Below are positions 1 through 12,480 of a stretch of 64,000 nucleotides of DNA, piece after piece. Origin of the DNA: Papaver somniferum (taxonomy: Eukaryota; Streptophyta; Magnoliopsida; Ranunculales; Papaveraceae); assembly GCF_003573695.1 (NCBI RefSeq), contig NC_039359.1, positions 135,991,939 through 136,055,938 of the forward strand, written 5' to 3'. A model generated the notes under the pieces. That model was not told where the DNA came from. It was given only the letters and a program-made list of their open reading frames with translations, and did not search any database. A program made the position numbers and the translations under genes. Positions within the stretch are counted from its first letter, which is position 1. Each line of letters begins with the position of its first letter.

Positions 1-755
1 TTTTCCCAAACTCGGTTTCTACTGCTGCTGCTGCTGCTGATGAACACGAAGAACACGAAGAACGGACTCGCATCAGCAGTCGTTTATCAACAGTGAAAGA
101 GACTCACAACCGTGGGTCGTAGGTGTGGGTCTTAGGTATTCAGTAACAATAGCACCTCTTCTGTGTCGTTGTTTCTGGACGCCTCCTGTGGGTCACAGAA
201 TCCTGTTTTATAACATTTCCTTATCTTTCTCTTCATTGTAAACAGTTGTGAGCATCAATGAAATATTTTGAGAGTTTTTCCAACATGATGAGCGGCTAAA
301 ATTCCCTCGTAACCAAGGCAATGGAGGAAGCTATTCACGCAACATAAATGGGTAACTATTTCATTTAATTATATAATTCACCTAATCGCTGCTTTTGCAG
401 AGTTTTAAATTATTTGAATGATTGTCTTAATTATTTGTTATTCAGTTTGATAGGTTATACTTGGTTAAATCTCTTGATAATCTATGCTTAAAGTTTACAA
501 ATAAAATTTTAGAATTTGTATGATTGATAGTGAATTAAAGATAAAAGAAGACTTAAGAATAGAATAGAGTTTTGAAATATTTATCAATCAATTGTGTAAT
601 AGTGGAATCTAGTTTCTTGGTTACCTCTCGCACCCGTTGTTAATATTTTTGTATATATATTTTTAAATCTAAAAATCCATCACCTTCACAAGTTCGAGTT
701 TGAAAGATACCCCTTACCACTACAACTACTACAACCACAGAAAAATCTTTAATCA
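1..755 (+). repeat. 5' LTR, 3' part only
   Basis: Near-identical to 5769-6448. The window begins about 800 bp into the LTR. It contains a (CTG)n tract near 20-40 and ends ...TTTAATCA just before the primer site. It has about 75 bp, roughly 138-212, that the 3' LTR lacks. Confidence 0.88.
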
Positions 756-758
756 TTT

Positions 759-772
759 TGGCGCTGCCGACG
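759..772 (+). promoter_or_regulatory. Primer binding site, tRNA-Asp-like
   Basis: TGGCGCTGCCGACG starts three bases after the LTR end. It resembles the TGGCGCCGTTGCCGGGG site of Athila-type elements (complementary to the tRNA-Asp 3' end), with mismatches and a missing base pair of bases. Confidence 0.65.
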
Positions 773-1885
773 CGGAATTGTGTTTAGGTAGAATTTTTTT
801 TTTTAGATTTATTTTTCTTTGTTCTTTTTTACGTTCTTTGGGTATTTTTCTATGTGATACAGGTTTAGAGGCTTGGATCGAAAAGAAAAAATAAGAAGAA
901 GTTGTCAAAGATTTTTGGCGATTTCATAAAGACTAGGAGCAAAGCTTAAAGCAAAAAAGAACGGAAAGAAGACGAAGGACTTTTTTCTTATTATAATTTT
1001 TTTAGATATTTTTTTTTATTAATTTTTTTTTTAGAAACTGTAATTAAAGTTTTTATTTTTGTAATCTTTTATTTTTGGACATTATTTTTTTTTTCCCGGA
1101 CATTGAACACTAGACATTTTTTTAAAACCCTACGGAAGGGTTATATCATTAAAAAGAAAAAATATTATATAAACTGTGTGCAGGGAAGGACGACGATTAC
1201 TATATCGTCTCGGCCCCTCGGGTTCGCACACGGCATAGGAGTCGTGGCCCGAGTCGACGACAACGGTTCATCGCCCGTCTGGTACGGGAGGTAAGTCCAA
1301 TCGAAACACCCGTGAATCTCCTGCAAGCGGGTTACTGTCTGCCTTAAGGTGATAATTGTTTGAGAAAGAACCGGACTGTCTTTATTTTCCTAGTAAAGGG
1401 CAAGGCCTGGCCTAAACAAGATAATGGTTCGGATTTCATCACCGTTCCCTTCTTGCCCGCCTTAGGAAAACAAAACCTAACGCGAACCCAAGATTAAAAT
1501 TTGGAATAGAACGAGACCGATAGGGTAACGAGCTTAATAGGAAACTCGTTCAAAAAATATTGGTTGCTCTTTAAGCACACTCCAAAGTTCATGATGGTTT
1601 CTGTGAGTTGATTGCGTGACTGCGCCGCCTTGTGATAGGGGTGAGGCCTTGGGTATCAAAGCTCCACTGAGCTTCCCTCGCCTCAATTAAACTTACTTTG
1701 ACTCGGATTGATTCCAGAGGGGTTTGCTCAAATTGCAACGAATTCCCTTTCGAAAGATAAAAGCTGGTCTAGAAACAATCTAAGTGGAGCCATCATGCTT
1801 TTTGTTTGCTAGAAATCTTTAGGTTTGCTTTGGTGAAGTCGAGTCGGCCTTGTTTGTGTTGTGTAGAATTCCCTTGCAATTAAGA
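773..1885 (+). other. Untranslated leader of the Athila-like element
   Basis: No coding signature. T-rich (780-1100), then a short GC-richer stretch (about 1180-1290) ending in GGGAGGTAAGTCC, which would fit a splice donor. This could be a leader intron, but I see no convincing acceptor. Confidence 0.5.
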
Positions 1886-3667
1886 ATGTCGAACTGGTAT
1901 GATAGAAGCCAATACAATGAGTATCGACCTGAATTTGAATATGGACATCATCCTTTTTATGACCATGTTGGGAATAGTGGTTGGGAACACCATCCTTTGG
2001 AAGGATATGGGTCATACCATGGTGAGCCCAATTACTATCCACACATGCATCAGTCTTACGAGCAAGAATATTATAGTATTAGTTCTTAGTCTCTAGAGGA
2101 TACAATCAAACTATTGAAAACTAGTCTCTATTATGATCCTTCTGAACCTTTTCTTCCTCTAGAAGAGTCTCTCAAACAATTAACTGAGAATACAAATAGG
2201 TTTGTGTTAGAAATGAATAAACAAAATGCACCCATGATTGAACCGTCTATACACGATACCATAAGGAAGTCATGTGAGTCGATTCAAAAGCTTTTATTCG
2301 AGGCCCAGAACAGAACTGCTCAAGATAGTCTTAATTTCCAATATAGTGTTTCCAATTCTACCCTTGATATCAATAGTGAATATTTGCCCAATCTAGAGGA
2401 CGAGGTTAGAATAAAAGACACTACTTTAGATGAGGTTTATGATGATTATGATGAATATAATATTGATGAAGAATCATACATTTTTAGGCATAGTGATCCG
2501 GAACTAGTTACTCCATTTGAGCTTCATAATGATAATATTATTTCTGGTTCAGATCCCAATAATTTTAATGATTATTCACTTATTCAAAAGGATGTGGATC
2601 TGACTAGGGATACCACTGTTTTAGACGATGTAGTTCATGATCCTTTAGCCTACAGAGTATTGGAAAATCCATTATTTGATGAACTTATTAATGGATCGGA
2701 GGAAGTAACTTTGATTAACACCTTAGTTAATGAGCCTTTATATGAAACTTTCTCTGATAATCCTTTATATGATTGTGATGATGGTTTAGAGGAAAGAGTT
2801 TACCCTGAGAATACTGTTTTAGAATCTAGCGATTTAGAAACACTAGTCTTAGAAGATGATAAACTCGTAGAAATGAGTGAGGATGAACCCAACTTAGAAG
2901 AATCTGTTGACCATTTCCAGGAATCTGATGACCTAGAAATTAGGGAAATTGTGACTAGTCTTCCTAGAGACACAGAAAACTCTAAGTTTGGGGGTGATTA
3001 TCATTCTCCGTGTGCTTTAACTCTTAGAAAGTACCCTCATGTAGGACTTGACATTTGTGCCTCAACCATCTTACAAGATTATCTTCGTACACGTTTTCCC
3101 GAACCTAATGATGTCCAGAAAGAAGCTCAGTTGTTAGAAACCCATCCTCTGGTTGACGTGGTTAACCCAGGCTATGATACCAAGATTGACTTTGTTTTCC
3201 CACCAAAAACTTTTCAACCAATTGTGGGAACTTTTGATTTTAAGATGTGTCGGTTATTAAGTTTTGAGACTAAACCTAATCACTTTAGGATATTAGGGTC
3301 GACACATTTTCTTAAGGAAGACCACCTCTTTCATTGTGGTCAGCTGTGTGAGTCAAATCTGATTGACTTAGAGGATCCCCAGTTATTCAGGTTGTTGTTA
3401 TGTGCTTATAAGTTCTTAGTTGAGTTTTTACAGACTCTAATACCTGAATCGGATCTTAGCTTTGAGGAAATCCAACCGATGAAAACCTGTTATCTAGACC
3501 CAGTTATAGAACCTGAACCTGAGCCACAACTAGATGTAGTTGTCTTAAACAAGGGTATGTTCGGCATCTTTTTGGTCCGTTGCAGTTTCCTCTTCTTGTG
3601 GGTAATACTTTTTGATCCAGGTGACCCACAGTTATTCCGACTACTTCTATATGATTCTATGAGGTGA
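1886..3667 (+). pseudogene. Acidic ORF of unknown function in the Athila-like element, one internal stop
   Basis: Begins ATG-TCG-AAC-TGG at 1886 and stays in one frame for 594 codons, broken only by TAG at 2087-2089. The first ~67 residues are rich in Tyr, His, Pro and Glu. The middle is strongly acidic, with many Asp and Glu and repeated 'NPL(F/Y)' or 'EPLYE' phrases. The C-terminus has a hydrophobic run (about residues 555-575), then DPGDPQLFRLLLY; a second DPQLFRLLL lies about 85 residues earlier. I recognise no gag zinc knuckle and no enzymatic motif. The same hydrophobic-then-DPQLFRL ending occurs in the element at 25146-26632, so it is a shared element protein, not chance. Function unknown; gag-like or envelope-like roles are possible but unsupported. 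Confidence 0.7.
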
Positions 3668-3706
3668 CTAATTCCTTCCGATGTCTGGATGAAGACTTTA
3701 AACTTA

Positions 3707-3860
3707 GCACTTCTTGGGAGGTAACCCAATCTCATGCAACATGGTAATATCTTTCCTTAACTCTTTTTCTTCAAGTGGTAACAGTTTCTCCTTGTTCATG
3801 CTTTTAATTTTATCTTTAGAACATTGAGGACAATGTTAGATTTAAGTTTGGGGGTGGGGA
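3707..3860 (+). promoter_or_regulatory. Athila-type signature and internal polypurine tract
   Basis: GCACTTCTTGGGAGGTAACC at 3707-3726 and AAGTTTGGGGGTGGGGA at 3844-3860. Both resemble conserved non-coding marks that I know downstream of coding regions in Athila-type elements. The second could act as a central polypurine tract. Confidence 0.5.
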
Positions 3861-4952
3861 AGAAACTTTTTGTTAGTTTTAAGTTGCAATAAATAAACTC
3901 CAGAGCCTAAAAATTTACGCCTATTAAGGATAGCACTAACCAATCTAAGTGGATGGAAACATTTTTGGTTTAGGAGTTGAGGAACCAATCTGACTAGATG
4001 GAAACATCTATAGAGTCTATTCATAAAATCACAGAGCTCAGGTGTTAGAATTAACATGATAGTTTCGCCATATCTCTTCGAGTCCTTTTCACTTTCTATT
4101 TTTATTTTTCTTTTATTTCAAGTGATTTGGTGGGGCACACGATTCAAGTTGTTACCTTTGCTAGGGTGAAATAGATTGACTGAGTTACCTTTTCAAAAAA
4201 AAAAAAAAAGACCAGACCAGACCAGTAGACCAATCGGAATAAATACTAACACTTGGATAGCAATATGTGTGTGTTCTCCCTGTTTCCGTCGCCTAAGCAA
4301 GCGTGGAATGCAGGACCCGTGGGAACTATCGTGTAATCTGTTGACAAGAAGCATGCGCTTGGATCAAAAAGATCTATTCATGCCGTTAAGTTAAAAAAAA
4401 ATGGTTATTGTTATGTGTAGTCAACTGCTGGTTCCCTTGTATTTGCCAGTTTGTTGATCTAGATTTAAGTTATTGACCACTGGTTCCCTTGTATATGCCA
4501 GTTGTGTTGATATTAGTCAGACCGATATCTCAGTCCATTAGGATAGGTTCATCTTGGCAGAGGCCTTCAGACAGATATGGGAAACACCGTTCACTTTTCA
4601 ACCATCTACATTTTTCTTTTTCCATCTTCTTAATCTTTTCATGTGATTAGTATGACTCCGAGTATGATGTCCATTGTGAAACTATCTTAGTAGAGCTCTG
4701 TCACTTATATAAATTTTAGTATGCTTGAGTGCAAACTCGTGTACATCAATTGGAATTTCGCATCAGGGTTCTTCCTCTTAGAGTCAATATTTGTATGCCA
4801 ACCAAGGAGGTTCTTTAGTGCTTTCCAAGGTTCTGCGTAGATAGCTAGGGTCTGGAGTATTGGTTTTTGTGGGTACACCTCTGATAAACCCACCCGAGAT
4901 TAACTCGGTCACTTTTCAAGAATAAATTTTGCTCTAGGACTAGCAAATAATA
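3861..4952 (+). other. Non-coding 3' region of the Athila-like element
   Basis: No supported ORF. Contains an A-run at about 4195-4211 and a degenerate duplication of a short 'tggttcccttgtat(t/a)tgccag' phrase near 4430 and 4483. Otherwise I see nothing. Confidence 0.5.
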
Positions 4953-4966
4953 AGTTTTGGGGTATT
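4953..4966 (+). promoter_or_regulatory. 3' polypurine tract region
   Basis: AGTTTTGGGGTATT directly before the TGATAGACAC start of the 3' LTR. It is in the expected place for plus-strand priming but is not a clean purine run. Confidence 0.45.
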
Positions 4967-6448
4967 TGATAGACACATTTTTGTGTCTAATTTGATCTCA
5001 ATACTATATATTGTTGGCACTCGATTTTGTACTAATTTTGTTATTTTATGCATTTGCAGGTATTTTTTTGGAAATAAATATTTTTGGAAAATTCGGCTCG
5101 AAAAGTTGATTTTGTCACCCGGAGGACAAGTGTTATTCGGACTCTCGCTTTTGGATAAGGGGTAACCTAATTACTAAGGGGCACCCCCAGGTCACCCCCA
5201 AGGCAGCTGCTATTCACACCCAAGTTCTGGTTAGGGGAAGGACATCTTCTTCCCAAATTCAAAAACCAAAAATTGGCGGGAAAAAAATATATCAACTGGC
5301 AGATGTTTGTTGGAATTTTTGAACGTGTTCTAGGGCGATTCAATGGCTGATTTTTGGTAGGAAGTTGTGTTATGTCCTATCAAACACGTTTTGGGATTTT
5401 GGTTCGATCAAATTTGGCCATAATTAGATGGACAATTCACGGAAGCAAAACAGGGAAACACGGGTTGGACACGGGATTGGAGAAGATTTGAGCGTGTTCT
5501 GATCATGCATGAGGGCTCTAGCAACGTTGTGGGTCGTGTGTAAACACTTCTAGAGTGACCAGGATGGAAATCTATGCGTACCAGAGCAAGAATGGAAAGA
5601 AAATATTCCCAAGAATATTTTTCTTTACTGCCGAGTTAAAGAGAATTATATGGAGTGAATGAGTGAGATTCGATGGGTCTGTTGGCTATAAATATGTTTC
5701 TATGGTTTCCTAGAAGGGTTGTCGAGAGTCTGGGGGGCTGAGGAGATCCAGAGAAGAAGAAATTCGAGTTTTCCCAAACTCGGTTTCTGCTGCTGCTGCT
5801 GCTGCTGATGAACACGAAGAACACGAAGAACGGACTCGCAGCAGCAGTCGTTTATCAACAGTGAAAGAGACTCACAACCGTGGGTCATAGGTGTGGGTCT
5901 TAGACATTTCCTTATCTTTCTCTTCATTGTAAACACTTGTGAGCATCAATGAAATATTTTAAGAGTTTTTCCAACATGATGAGCGGCTAAAATTCCCTCG
6001 TAACCAAGGCAATGGAGGAAGCTATTCACGCAACATAAATGGGTAACTATTTCATTTAATTATATAATTCACCTAATCGCTGCTTTTGCAGAGTTTTAAA
6101 TTATTTGAATGATTTTCTTAATTATTTGTTATTCAGTTTGATAGGTTATACTTGGTTAAATCTCTTGATAATCTATGCTTAAAGTTTACAAATAAAATTT
6201 TAGAATTTGTATGATTGATAGTGAATTAAAGATAAAAGAAGACTTAAGAATAGAATAGAGTTTTGAAATATTTATCAATCAATTTTGCGTAATAGTGGAA
6301 TCTAGTTTCTTGGTTACCTCTCGCACCCATTGTTAATATTTTTGTATATATATTTTTAAATCTAAAAATCCATTACCTTCACAAGTTCGAGTTTGAACGA
6401 TACCCCTTACCACTACAACTACTACAACCACAGAAAAATCTTTAATCA
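4967..6448 (+). repeat. 3' LTR, 1482 bp
   Basis: Starts TGATAGACAC and ends TTTAATCA, giving TG...CA termini. The 3' half matches 1-755. It contains a (CTG)n microsatellite (about 5787-5807) and a TATA box, and lacks about 75 bp found in the 5' copy. Confidence 0.88.
5687..5694 (+). promoter_or_regulatory. Putative LTR TATA box
   Basis: TATAAATA in the middle of the LTR, in the expected place for the U3/R boundary. Confidence 0.5.
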
Positions 6449-8230
6449 GTATGCATACCCGTTTTCATACTTGAGTGGGTTATGTTCTAAAATCGGTTTG
6501 TTCATGAACTAATACATTTATATGATAAGGAATGCAATCTTTTGCAAACCTGGCTGTAATGTTCATGAATTGATTCGAGTGAATCAAAATCAATTTTGCT
6601 TCAATTGTGTCTTGTATACTTCTATGAGAATATAAACAATTGAACAACTCTAGAACTAGTTTCATTTGAGTCATTGGAACTAGTTATGGTTAAGATGAGT
6701 AAGGTTTATATAAAAGTGTTCATATGGCCAACTTCGGTTAACTATTGTTGAGCCAACAAATGTGTACACGTTTAAGTATGGTTACTCATATCTAAATGAA
6801 GTCACTTTTCATTTGTGTGTAACAAGCTAAGTTCGATCTAACGGTTGAAAGATATTAGCTTGAGTCTAATTAGGTTTTCATCTAACGGTGAATATTGAAT
6901 GCTTTGTTACCAAGGTAACATTGATTGCAAACCCTGATTTGAAGACTATATAAGGGAGAACTCTAGCAACTGGGAAACCTAATCCCCATACCTCCTGTGT
7001 GATACTAGCTGCGACTAGAGTCGATTTTCCTTTAACCTTAGGTTTTTCTAAAACCCTGTAGGTTAACGACTTGAAGACTTCATTGGGTTTGTGAAGCCAG
7101 GCCCAACTATTTTCTCTATAGTTGCGTGTTCTGATCTTGTTGTTTTCTATCGTGATTGAGTACTATCTTCTCTAAGATTTGCTCGAGATTTAATCTCCGA
7201 TAGGCAAGATAAAAAGTAGTCCCAAACATCTTCGTCTTATTGTTTGTGATTACACAATATCTTGTTTCACTACCATACGATTAAGATTATTCTGAGGTGA
7301 TTGATATTTCTAGGTTGTTCTTCGGAAATATAAGTCCAGTATATCAATTGGTTCTTGTTCACCTTGATTTATCAAAAGACGGGACAAAACTCATAGGTAT
7401 ATCTGTGGGAGATATATTTATCTATTCAATAGACTTTTCTGTGTGAGACAAATTGGTTTATCAAGTCTTCGACTTTGGGTCGTAGCAAACTCTTAGTTGT
7501 GGGTGATATCATCTAAGGGAATCAAGTGAGCAGAATCCGGCGTGGTTCTAGAGGCGTAAGGAATGCGATTGTACCTTGATCAGTGTGAAATTGGTTAGGG
7601 ATCAACTACATTCTAGTCAGAAGTTAACTTAGAGTAGGTTGTTGTCTGTAGCGGCTTATTACAGTGTGGTGTTCAAATCTGGACTAGATCCCGGGGTTTT
7701 TCTGCATTTGCGGTTTCCTCGTTAACAAAATTTCTGGTGTCTGTGTTATTTCTTTTCCGCATTATATTTTCTATATAATTGAAATATCACAGGTTGTGTG
7801 TAAGTTCAATCAATTGAGAATCCAACCTTTGGTTGTTGATTAAATTGATTGACACTTGGATATCGGTTTTTTATACCATACAAGTTAATTCTTATATTCA
7901 ATCGGGATCGCAAATTCCTATTCGTTTGATTGCAGATTGAATTGAGAAAATGAGATATAACTCTTTGATATACTTTTCTTAAGATTGGGTCTGACTATCT
8001 AGTTGATTCTCTTGAAAGTACATTGGAGTTAGTCCATACAGATTGCTAAGAGAAATATTGGATGTGGTTGTTAGACCCCTGCTTGTTCACACCACAATCT
8101 TTTCGAATCAACCTATAAGTCTGATACCTTGAGTGTCTATGGAAAAAGTCGAGACAATACAACAACAAGGTACACACTTGATAATAGTTATAGTATAAAA
8201 CCGATATATTATAAGATCACTATCAAGTGT
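6449..8230 (+). repeat. LTR-like family copy 1 (plus orientation)
   Basis: Matches the reverse complement of about 14013-15651 over most of its length (roughly 90 percent by eye). It holds a TATA box, a transcribed-looking stretch beginning 'cctaatcccca', and a 3' part with 'tgcggtttcctcgtt' and 'cacaggttgtg' phrases that recur in the other copies. The right end near 8080 has GGTTGTTAGACCCCTGC, matched in inverted form at about 14030. The left end is cut by the 3' LTR of the Athila-like element. No coding potential. I interpret it as an LTR; the lineage is not determined. Confidence 0.7.
6947..6954 (+). promoter_or_regulatory. Putative TATA box of LTR-like copy 1
   Basis: TATATAAG followed by GGAGAACTCTAGCAACTGG. 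The same block is present inverted at 15146-15153, so it is conserved between copies. Confidence 0.55.
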
Positions 8231-8269
8231 CTTGGATTAACGTACAAGTGTATTTACTTTTAGTTATAA

Positions 8270-10686
8270 TAAAAACAATCATAATTGCGGAATATAAAAG
8301 TAAATGACATAGCAAGATTTTGCTAACGAGTAAACCACAAATGCAGAAAAATCCTGGGACCTAGTACAATTTTGAATACTCTCAGAATTAAGTCGTTATA
8401 CAAAGAACAATTTCAACTCTATATAGTTGAGACCAAGTAATCTACCCCTAGTTACTTAGTTCCCTCAGTATCCCTCCGCCTACAACCGTCTGGCCAACGC
8501 ACGTGATCCCAAAATAGAAATCACTATCTTGAGATGTTTTACCTATGTAAAGTCTTAAGCACTCAACTCCTTTTGATTGTATTCCAAACAGTAAAGGAAC
8601 AAAGTTGTTTGGTAATTTATCTATATTAATCTTTAAGAATAAAGATATGTTGAGTTTTGACAAAGGCTCTTCTGTTTAACAATTAAGATCCTTTGTCGGG
8701 TAAGATCAATCAAGATCCGAAATAATCAGATCTAGATTCACAAGCTATCAGATTCGGATATTGGAGAATACCACCAAATGATAGTTGCCGATACACGACT
8801 ACTTGATCAAATCTACCAAACATAAATAAGATCTTAGTCAGATCCCATCTGATGCAATAATATCACAAGATGCGGAACCAAACAGAAAAAAATCTTCTTG
8901 TCTTCAAATCTTCAATTGTAACTGCAGACAAAACTTGATTCCACTTATGATCGACCACGCACAGAACAAAGTCTGTTAACAATGGTTTATCACAAGTTAT
9001 CTTCAAATCTAAAAAAAGTTTTGAAGACCCCATCGATACTTTGATCTAGTTTGAGTGACCGTATGTCAGAAGAGAAGGCTCTCAAGAATCAAACTAGGTG
9101 AAATCAAAGTTTTAATAACCGTTAGTCAATCAAATCATTAATCGGAAACTAAAATAACAATGCAATTATCTATTTTCCCACCAACGGTACTTTCTAGAGC
9201 TTCTTGTTCCCACATAAGTCTTTAAACGAGCGGACGTAAGAGATTTCTCCTGATTAAAGTACTTTCCTCTCCGATATAGTATTACAAGTAATACTAGTAT
9301 TCGTCTCCACCAGAAACAACAAAAAGATGAATTTTGCTTGGCTAAGGATAGTTTGCAAGAATAAAAAACTTCACTATTTGTAGACCAAGGTTGTTTGGAC
9401 AACAAGGAAATTTCAAAACCGAAAGATTCTCAAGATATGCAATAAAGTACCTAATTTTGGTTGTCATATTTCCAACTTATATCCATCTTGTAATTCCGAA
9501 ATATCTCTTTTAAATATATCTAATATTAATTTATCACTTAACTAATATAGTATTTCTAGAGATATGTTTTGATTGCTGGAAAATCAAAAACATATAATTC
9601 GAAAATATTAATTAAATGATTCTTCAATATTTCGGTTCAGGATCACCTCGAGTATCAAGGAATATCTTTGAACAATCAAAGGTAAGAATTGCGTACATGT
9701 TCAAATCATGGCGACACCTAGAAATTTCCTATCTATTAAACCCTAATTCCAAACTCACACAAAATACTAAAGTAATATGTGAATATTGAAAATAGGTTTT
9801 GCTCTTGGGACCGGTTCTACCATGACTCCCAACATAGATAGGGATCGTTTTTACCAAGTATCCAATATAGGTAGGGATCGGTTATACCATGGTTCCTGAC
9901 AATATCTAGGATCTGTTCTACCAAGACTCCCAATATAGGTAGGGATCGGTTCTGCCATGATTTCCAGCAAAAGCTAGGATCGATTCTACCAAGTATCCCA
10001 AGATAGGTAGGGATCGGTTCTACCTTGACTTTCAATATCAGTTAAGATCGGTTCTACCTGAATTCCTTCTTTAGATTCGAATTGGTCATCCAATAGATCT
10101 TCATAGAAAACCGGACCAAAACACCTATTGATTTCCTTTCGATTATGAAAAAAGTTTGTAAATCTAATGCCTTAAACCAATGTAATAAAACATAGTTTCC
10201 TAGGATGAAATCACACCTACATCAAATACACAATTAAGTAAAAAGTTATATAGATTATGTCGATGTTGCATTTACGAAGTTCAAAAGATAAACGTTATAC
10301 TTCGTAATTCATATACTTCCTTGACACTTTGATCATACTAAAATGACCAAGTCTAATACTAGAGTATCATATATAACCTCGCATGTTATGTTTTCAATCT
10401 TAAATGACTTGAAAGAAAGGATAAGAATGGAAACAAGTCAAGTCAGTATTACTAACCTCAAGTGGAAGGATGATGTCCTCGTCGTAGTCGTTACGTCTTC
10501 ACATTATTTGGGTCTTCGGAATAATACTTGTATGTCTCAGCATTCCTAGACTTTCTAGTCTAACCTAAACGAAGTTTTCTCTAATAATCTTAATCAAACG
10601 ACTGTAACTGAGTTTTGATATTGAAATGTGATAACCAACCTTACATACCAACGCTTGGTGGGTTCAACCGAGCAATGCTCTAACAG
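8270..10686 (-). repeat. LTR-like family copy 2 (minus orientation, diverged)
   Basis: On the minus strand it would start TGTTAGAGCATTGCTCGG at 10686 and run left. Near 8335-8390 it has 'aaccacaaatgcagaaaaa', shared with copies 1, 3 and 5. It carries its own minisatellite at 9805-10060. More diverged than copies 1 and 5; the left limit is approximate. Confidence 0.6.
9805..10060. repeat. Minisatellite, about 33-37 bp unit, 7-8 copies
   Basis: Imperfect repeats of 'taggtagggatcggttct' followed by 'accaagtatcccaata', with alternating variants (accatg... versus accaag...). It lies in the upstream (U3-like) part of copy 2. Confidence 0.85.
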
Positions 10687-10738
10687 TTTGAGTTTGTAAA
10701 TTTATTTCTTGTAAAACTTAAAAAGATAAAGTCAATTT

Positions 10739-11130
10739 GGCAAACCTAAATAGGTGCATTCGCAAACCTAAATAGGTGGAGTTCGCGAACCTGGTATAGA
10801 TAGTTTCTTCTGGGACCTTTTTGATATTTAAGTTTGCGAAACCTAAAAGGATGAGTTCGGGAAACTAGTGAATAAAATTTCTCCCAAGACATTACACGAA
10901 TTGATTTTGCAAACCTAAAAGGGTGATTAAGCGAACCCAATACAAGAAAAGTTCTCCCGTGATTTTTTGAGCATTTGAGTTCACGAACCTAAGATATTGA
11001 TTTCGCTAACCTAAAGGCTTGAATGTTTCCTATTACTTTATTTACACTTGAGTTCACAAACCTACAAAGCTTTAGAATTCTATTTTATCTCTTATGAGTT
11101 CACGAACTCATCACTTGAGTTCACATACCT
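10739..11130. repeat. Interspersed 'gagttcgcgaacctaa' repeat
   Basis: About ten variants of GAGTTCGCGAACCTAAA at irregular spacing, many with the palindromic core GTTCGCGAAC. Similar motifs recur at 13255-13510. Confidence 0.7.
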
Positions 11131-11590
11131 AAATGTTTAACGGGCCAACCTAATTCAATACGGGCTTTCGTTCATTCTTCAATAATTTGTGAGACGAACT
11201 TTTGACACACTTACGAATTGTTTTTTCGTAGATAACTCCTTCGTTTGGAAAGGTTTAAGTTTTTTTAAGAATTTATGAAGATTGTGATTCAATATTTTAG
11301 ATCTTCTTCTAGACAATTTCCTCGTTGTACACATTGTTTATTCTTAGTAGTTTGAAGTTATCTTTGAAAGTAATTATTTTCATAGAATTTTATTACAGTA
11401 ACAATTGTTTACAAATTCAAACTATGAAAGGAACGTCATTGCAAGTCTAACTTTTACTAAATAAATAAATTTATGTATCAAAGGAAAGGAGTTAGATTTA
11501 GCAATCGATAATTAACTTCGGTTGTAAGAAATTCATTGTTTACACCTTAAGAAACTCATCCTTGATTGATTACTATACAACGCTGAAAAC

Positions 11591-11730
11591 TTAATCCCCA
11601 CACGATTGTGTATCTTGTCGAAAATTATATTCTCCAAACATCTAGGATCTTCGTGAAAAATTAATCCCCACACGATTGTGTATCTTGTCGAAAATTATAT
11701 TCTCCAAACATCTAGGATCTTCGTGATCCA
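11591..11730. repeat. 70-bp tandem duplication
   Basis: The block starting 'ttaatccccacacgattgtg' at 11591 is repeated from 11661 with only the last few bases differing. It is a recent local duplication inside copy 3. Confidence 0.95.
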
Positions 11731-12480
11731 AAGTTCGACTTAGAAAGACTTCACCTGGTATTCGTGAAGCACAGCTACAAGCTATCTTCGAAAGATAGGT
11801 AGTTTCGTAACTTGTATTTTTATTTGTTTTGTTCGTAATTCTTATGTATTTTAAGGTCATTCTCTTCTGATATACGGTCAAAATTCTGAAACAATCTATC
11901 TTCAGAAGATAAGTATAACTATTATCTATTAAAATCTTGTTTATAAGTTTTCTACAAGAATTCATCTTGGACTTTGATCAAGATTGATATGTGTAGGTAG
12001 TTGATTATGTATATTTAGTCTTGGATATTTAGATTCATATAAACAAGGGAATATATTTATGTCTCCCTGATCTAGCGTCAGAAAAGAAATCATCAGGCGT
12101 CTTGTTGGAGGGAGGGTAGTGTCGAAAATTATTCTGCGTGACAGGCGGGAGTTTACTTCAGGACGAATTATAGTAGATTGAATGGTTTATTCTTTATCAA
12201 CTACATTCCAAACCGAAGTATTATAGTACGCTAGTGTTTGTAGCGGCTTAATACATTGCATGTTCAATTTGGGCGAGGTCCTGGAGTTTTTATGCTTTCA
12301 GTTTTCCTCATTAGAAAAATCTTTGATGTGTACTTAATTTTCGTTAATCAATCCTTGGATTCAAGAATTTTTCCTTGATATTATCTGAGGATATTTCTTG
12401 TTTGAATTAACTCTAATGAAAGTTTATACAAGGAATCTGTATGTTTTGTAACAAAAAAGTTGATGGTGTACTTGGTACCA

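Larger units (their letters stand above)
1..6448 (+). mobile_element. Athila-like LTR retrotransposon, apparently non-autonomous (5' end outside window)
   Basis: Two direct repeats (1-755 and 4967-6448) bracket a 4.2-kb internal region. A tRNA-Asp-like primer binding site follows the first LTR and a purine-rich tract precedes the second. The internal region has one long acidic ORF (1886-3667) and no recognisable protease, reverse transcriptase, RNase H or integrase, so the element would depend on enzymes from elsewhere. The TTGGGAGGTAACCC motif and the AAGTTTGGGGGTGGGG tract are, from my knowledge of these families, typical of Athila-type gypsy elements and their derivatives. The target duplication cannot be checked because the left flank is outside the window; the right flank starts GTATG. 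Confidence 0.8.
10687..12480 (+). repeat. LTR-like family copy 3 (plus orientation, degenerate)
   Basis: The part at 12230-12330 ('gtagcggcttaatac', 'gaggtcctggagttttt') matches the downstream part of copy 1 in the same orientation. A palindromic-core minisatellite lies upstream (10739-11130), as expected for the same layout. The start is not preserved; limits are approximate. Confidence 0.5.

Noticed and set aside
1103..1294. Short plus-strand frame in the leader of the Athila-like element
   Set aside because: In the non-coding leader, with no similarity and no partner in the second element.
4967..5165. Short ORF at the beginning of the 3' LTR
   Set aside because: LTR sequence; no evidence of protein coding.
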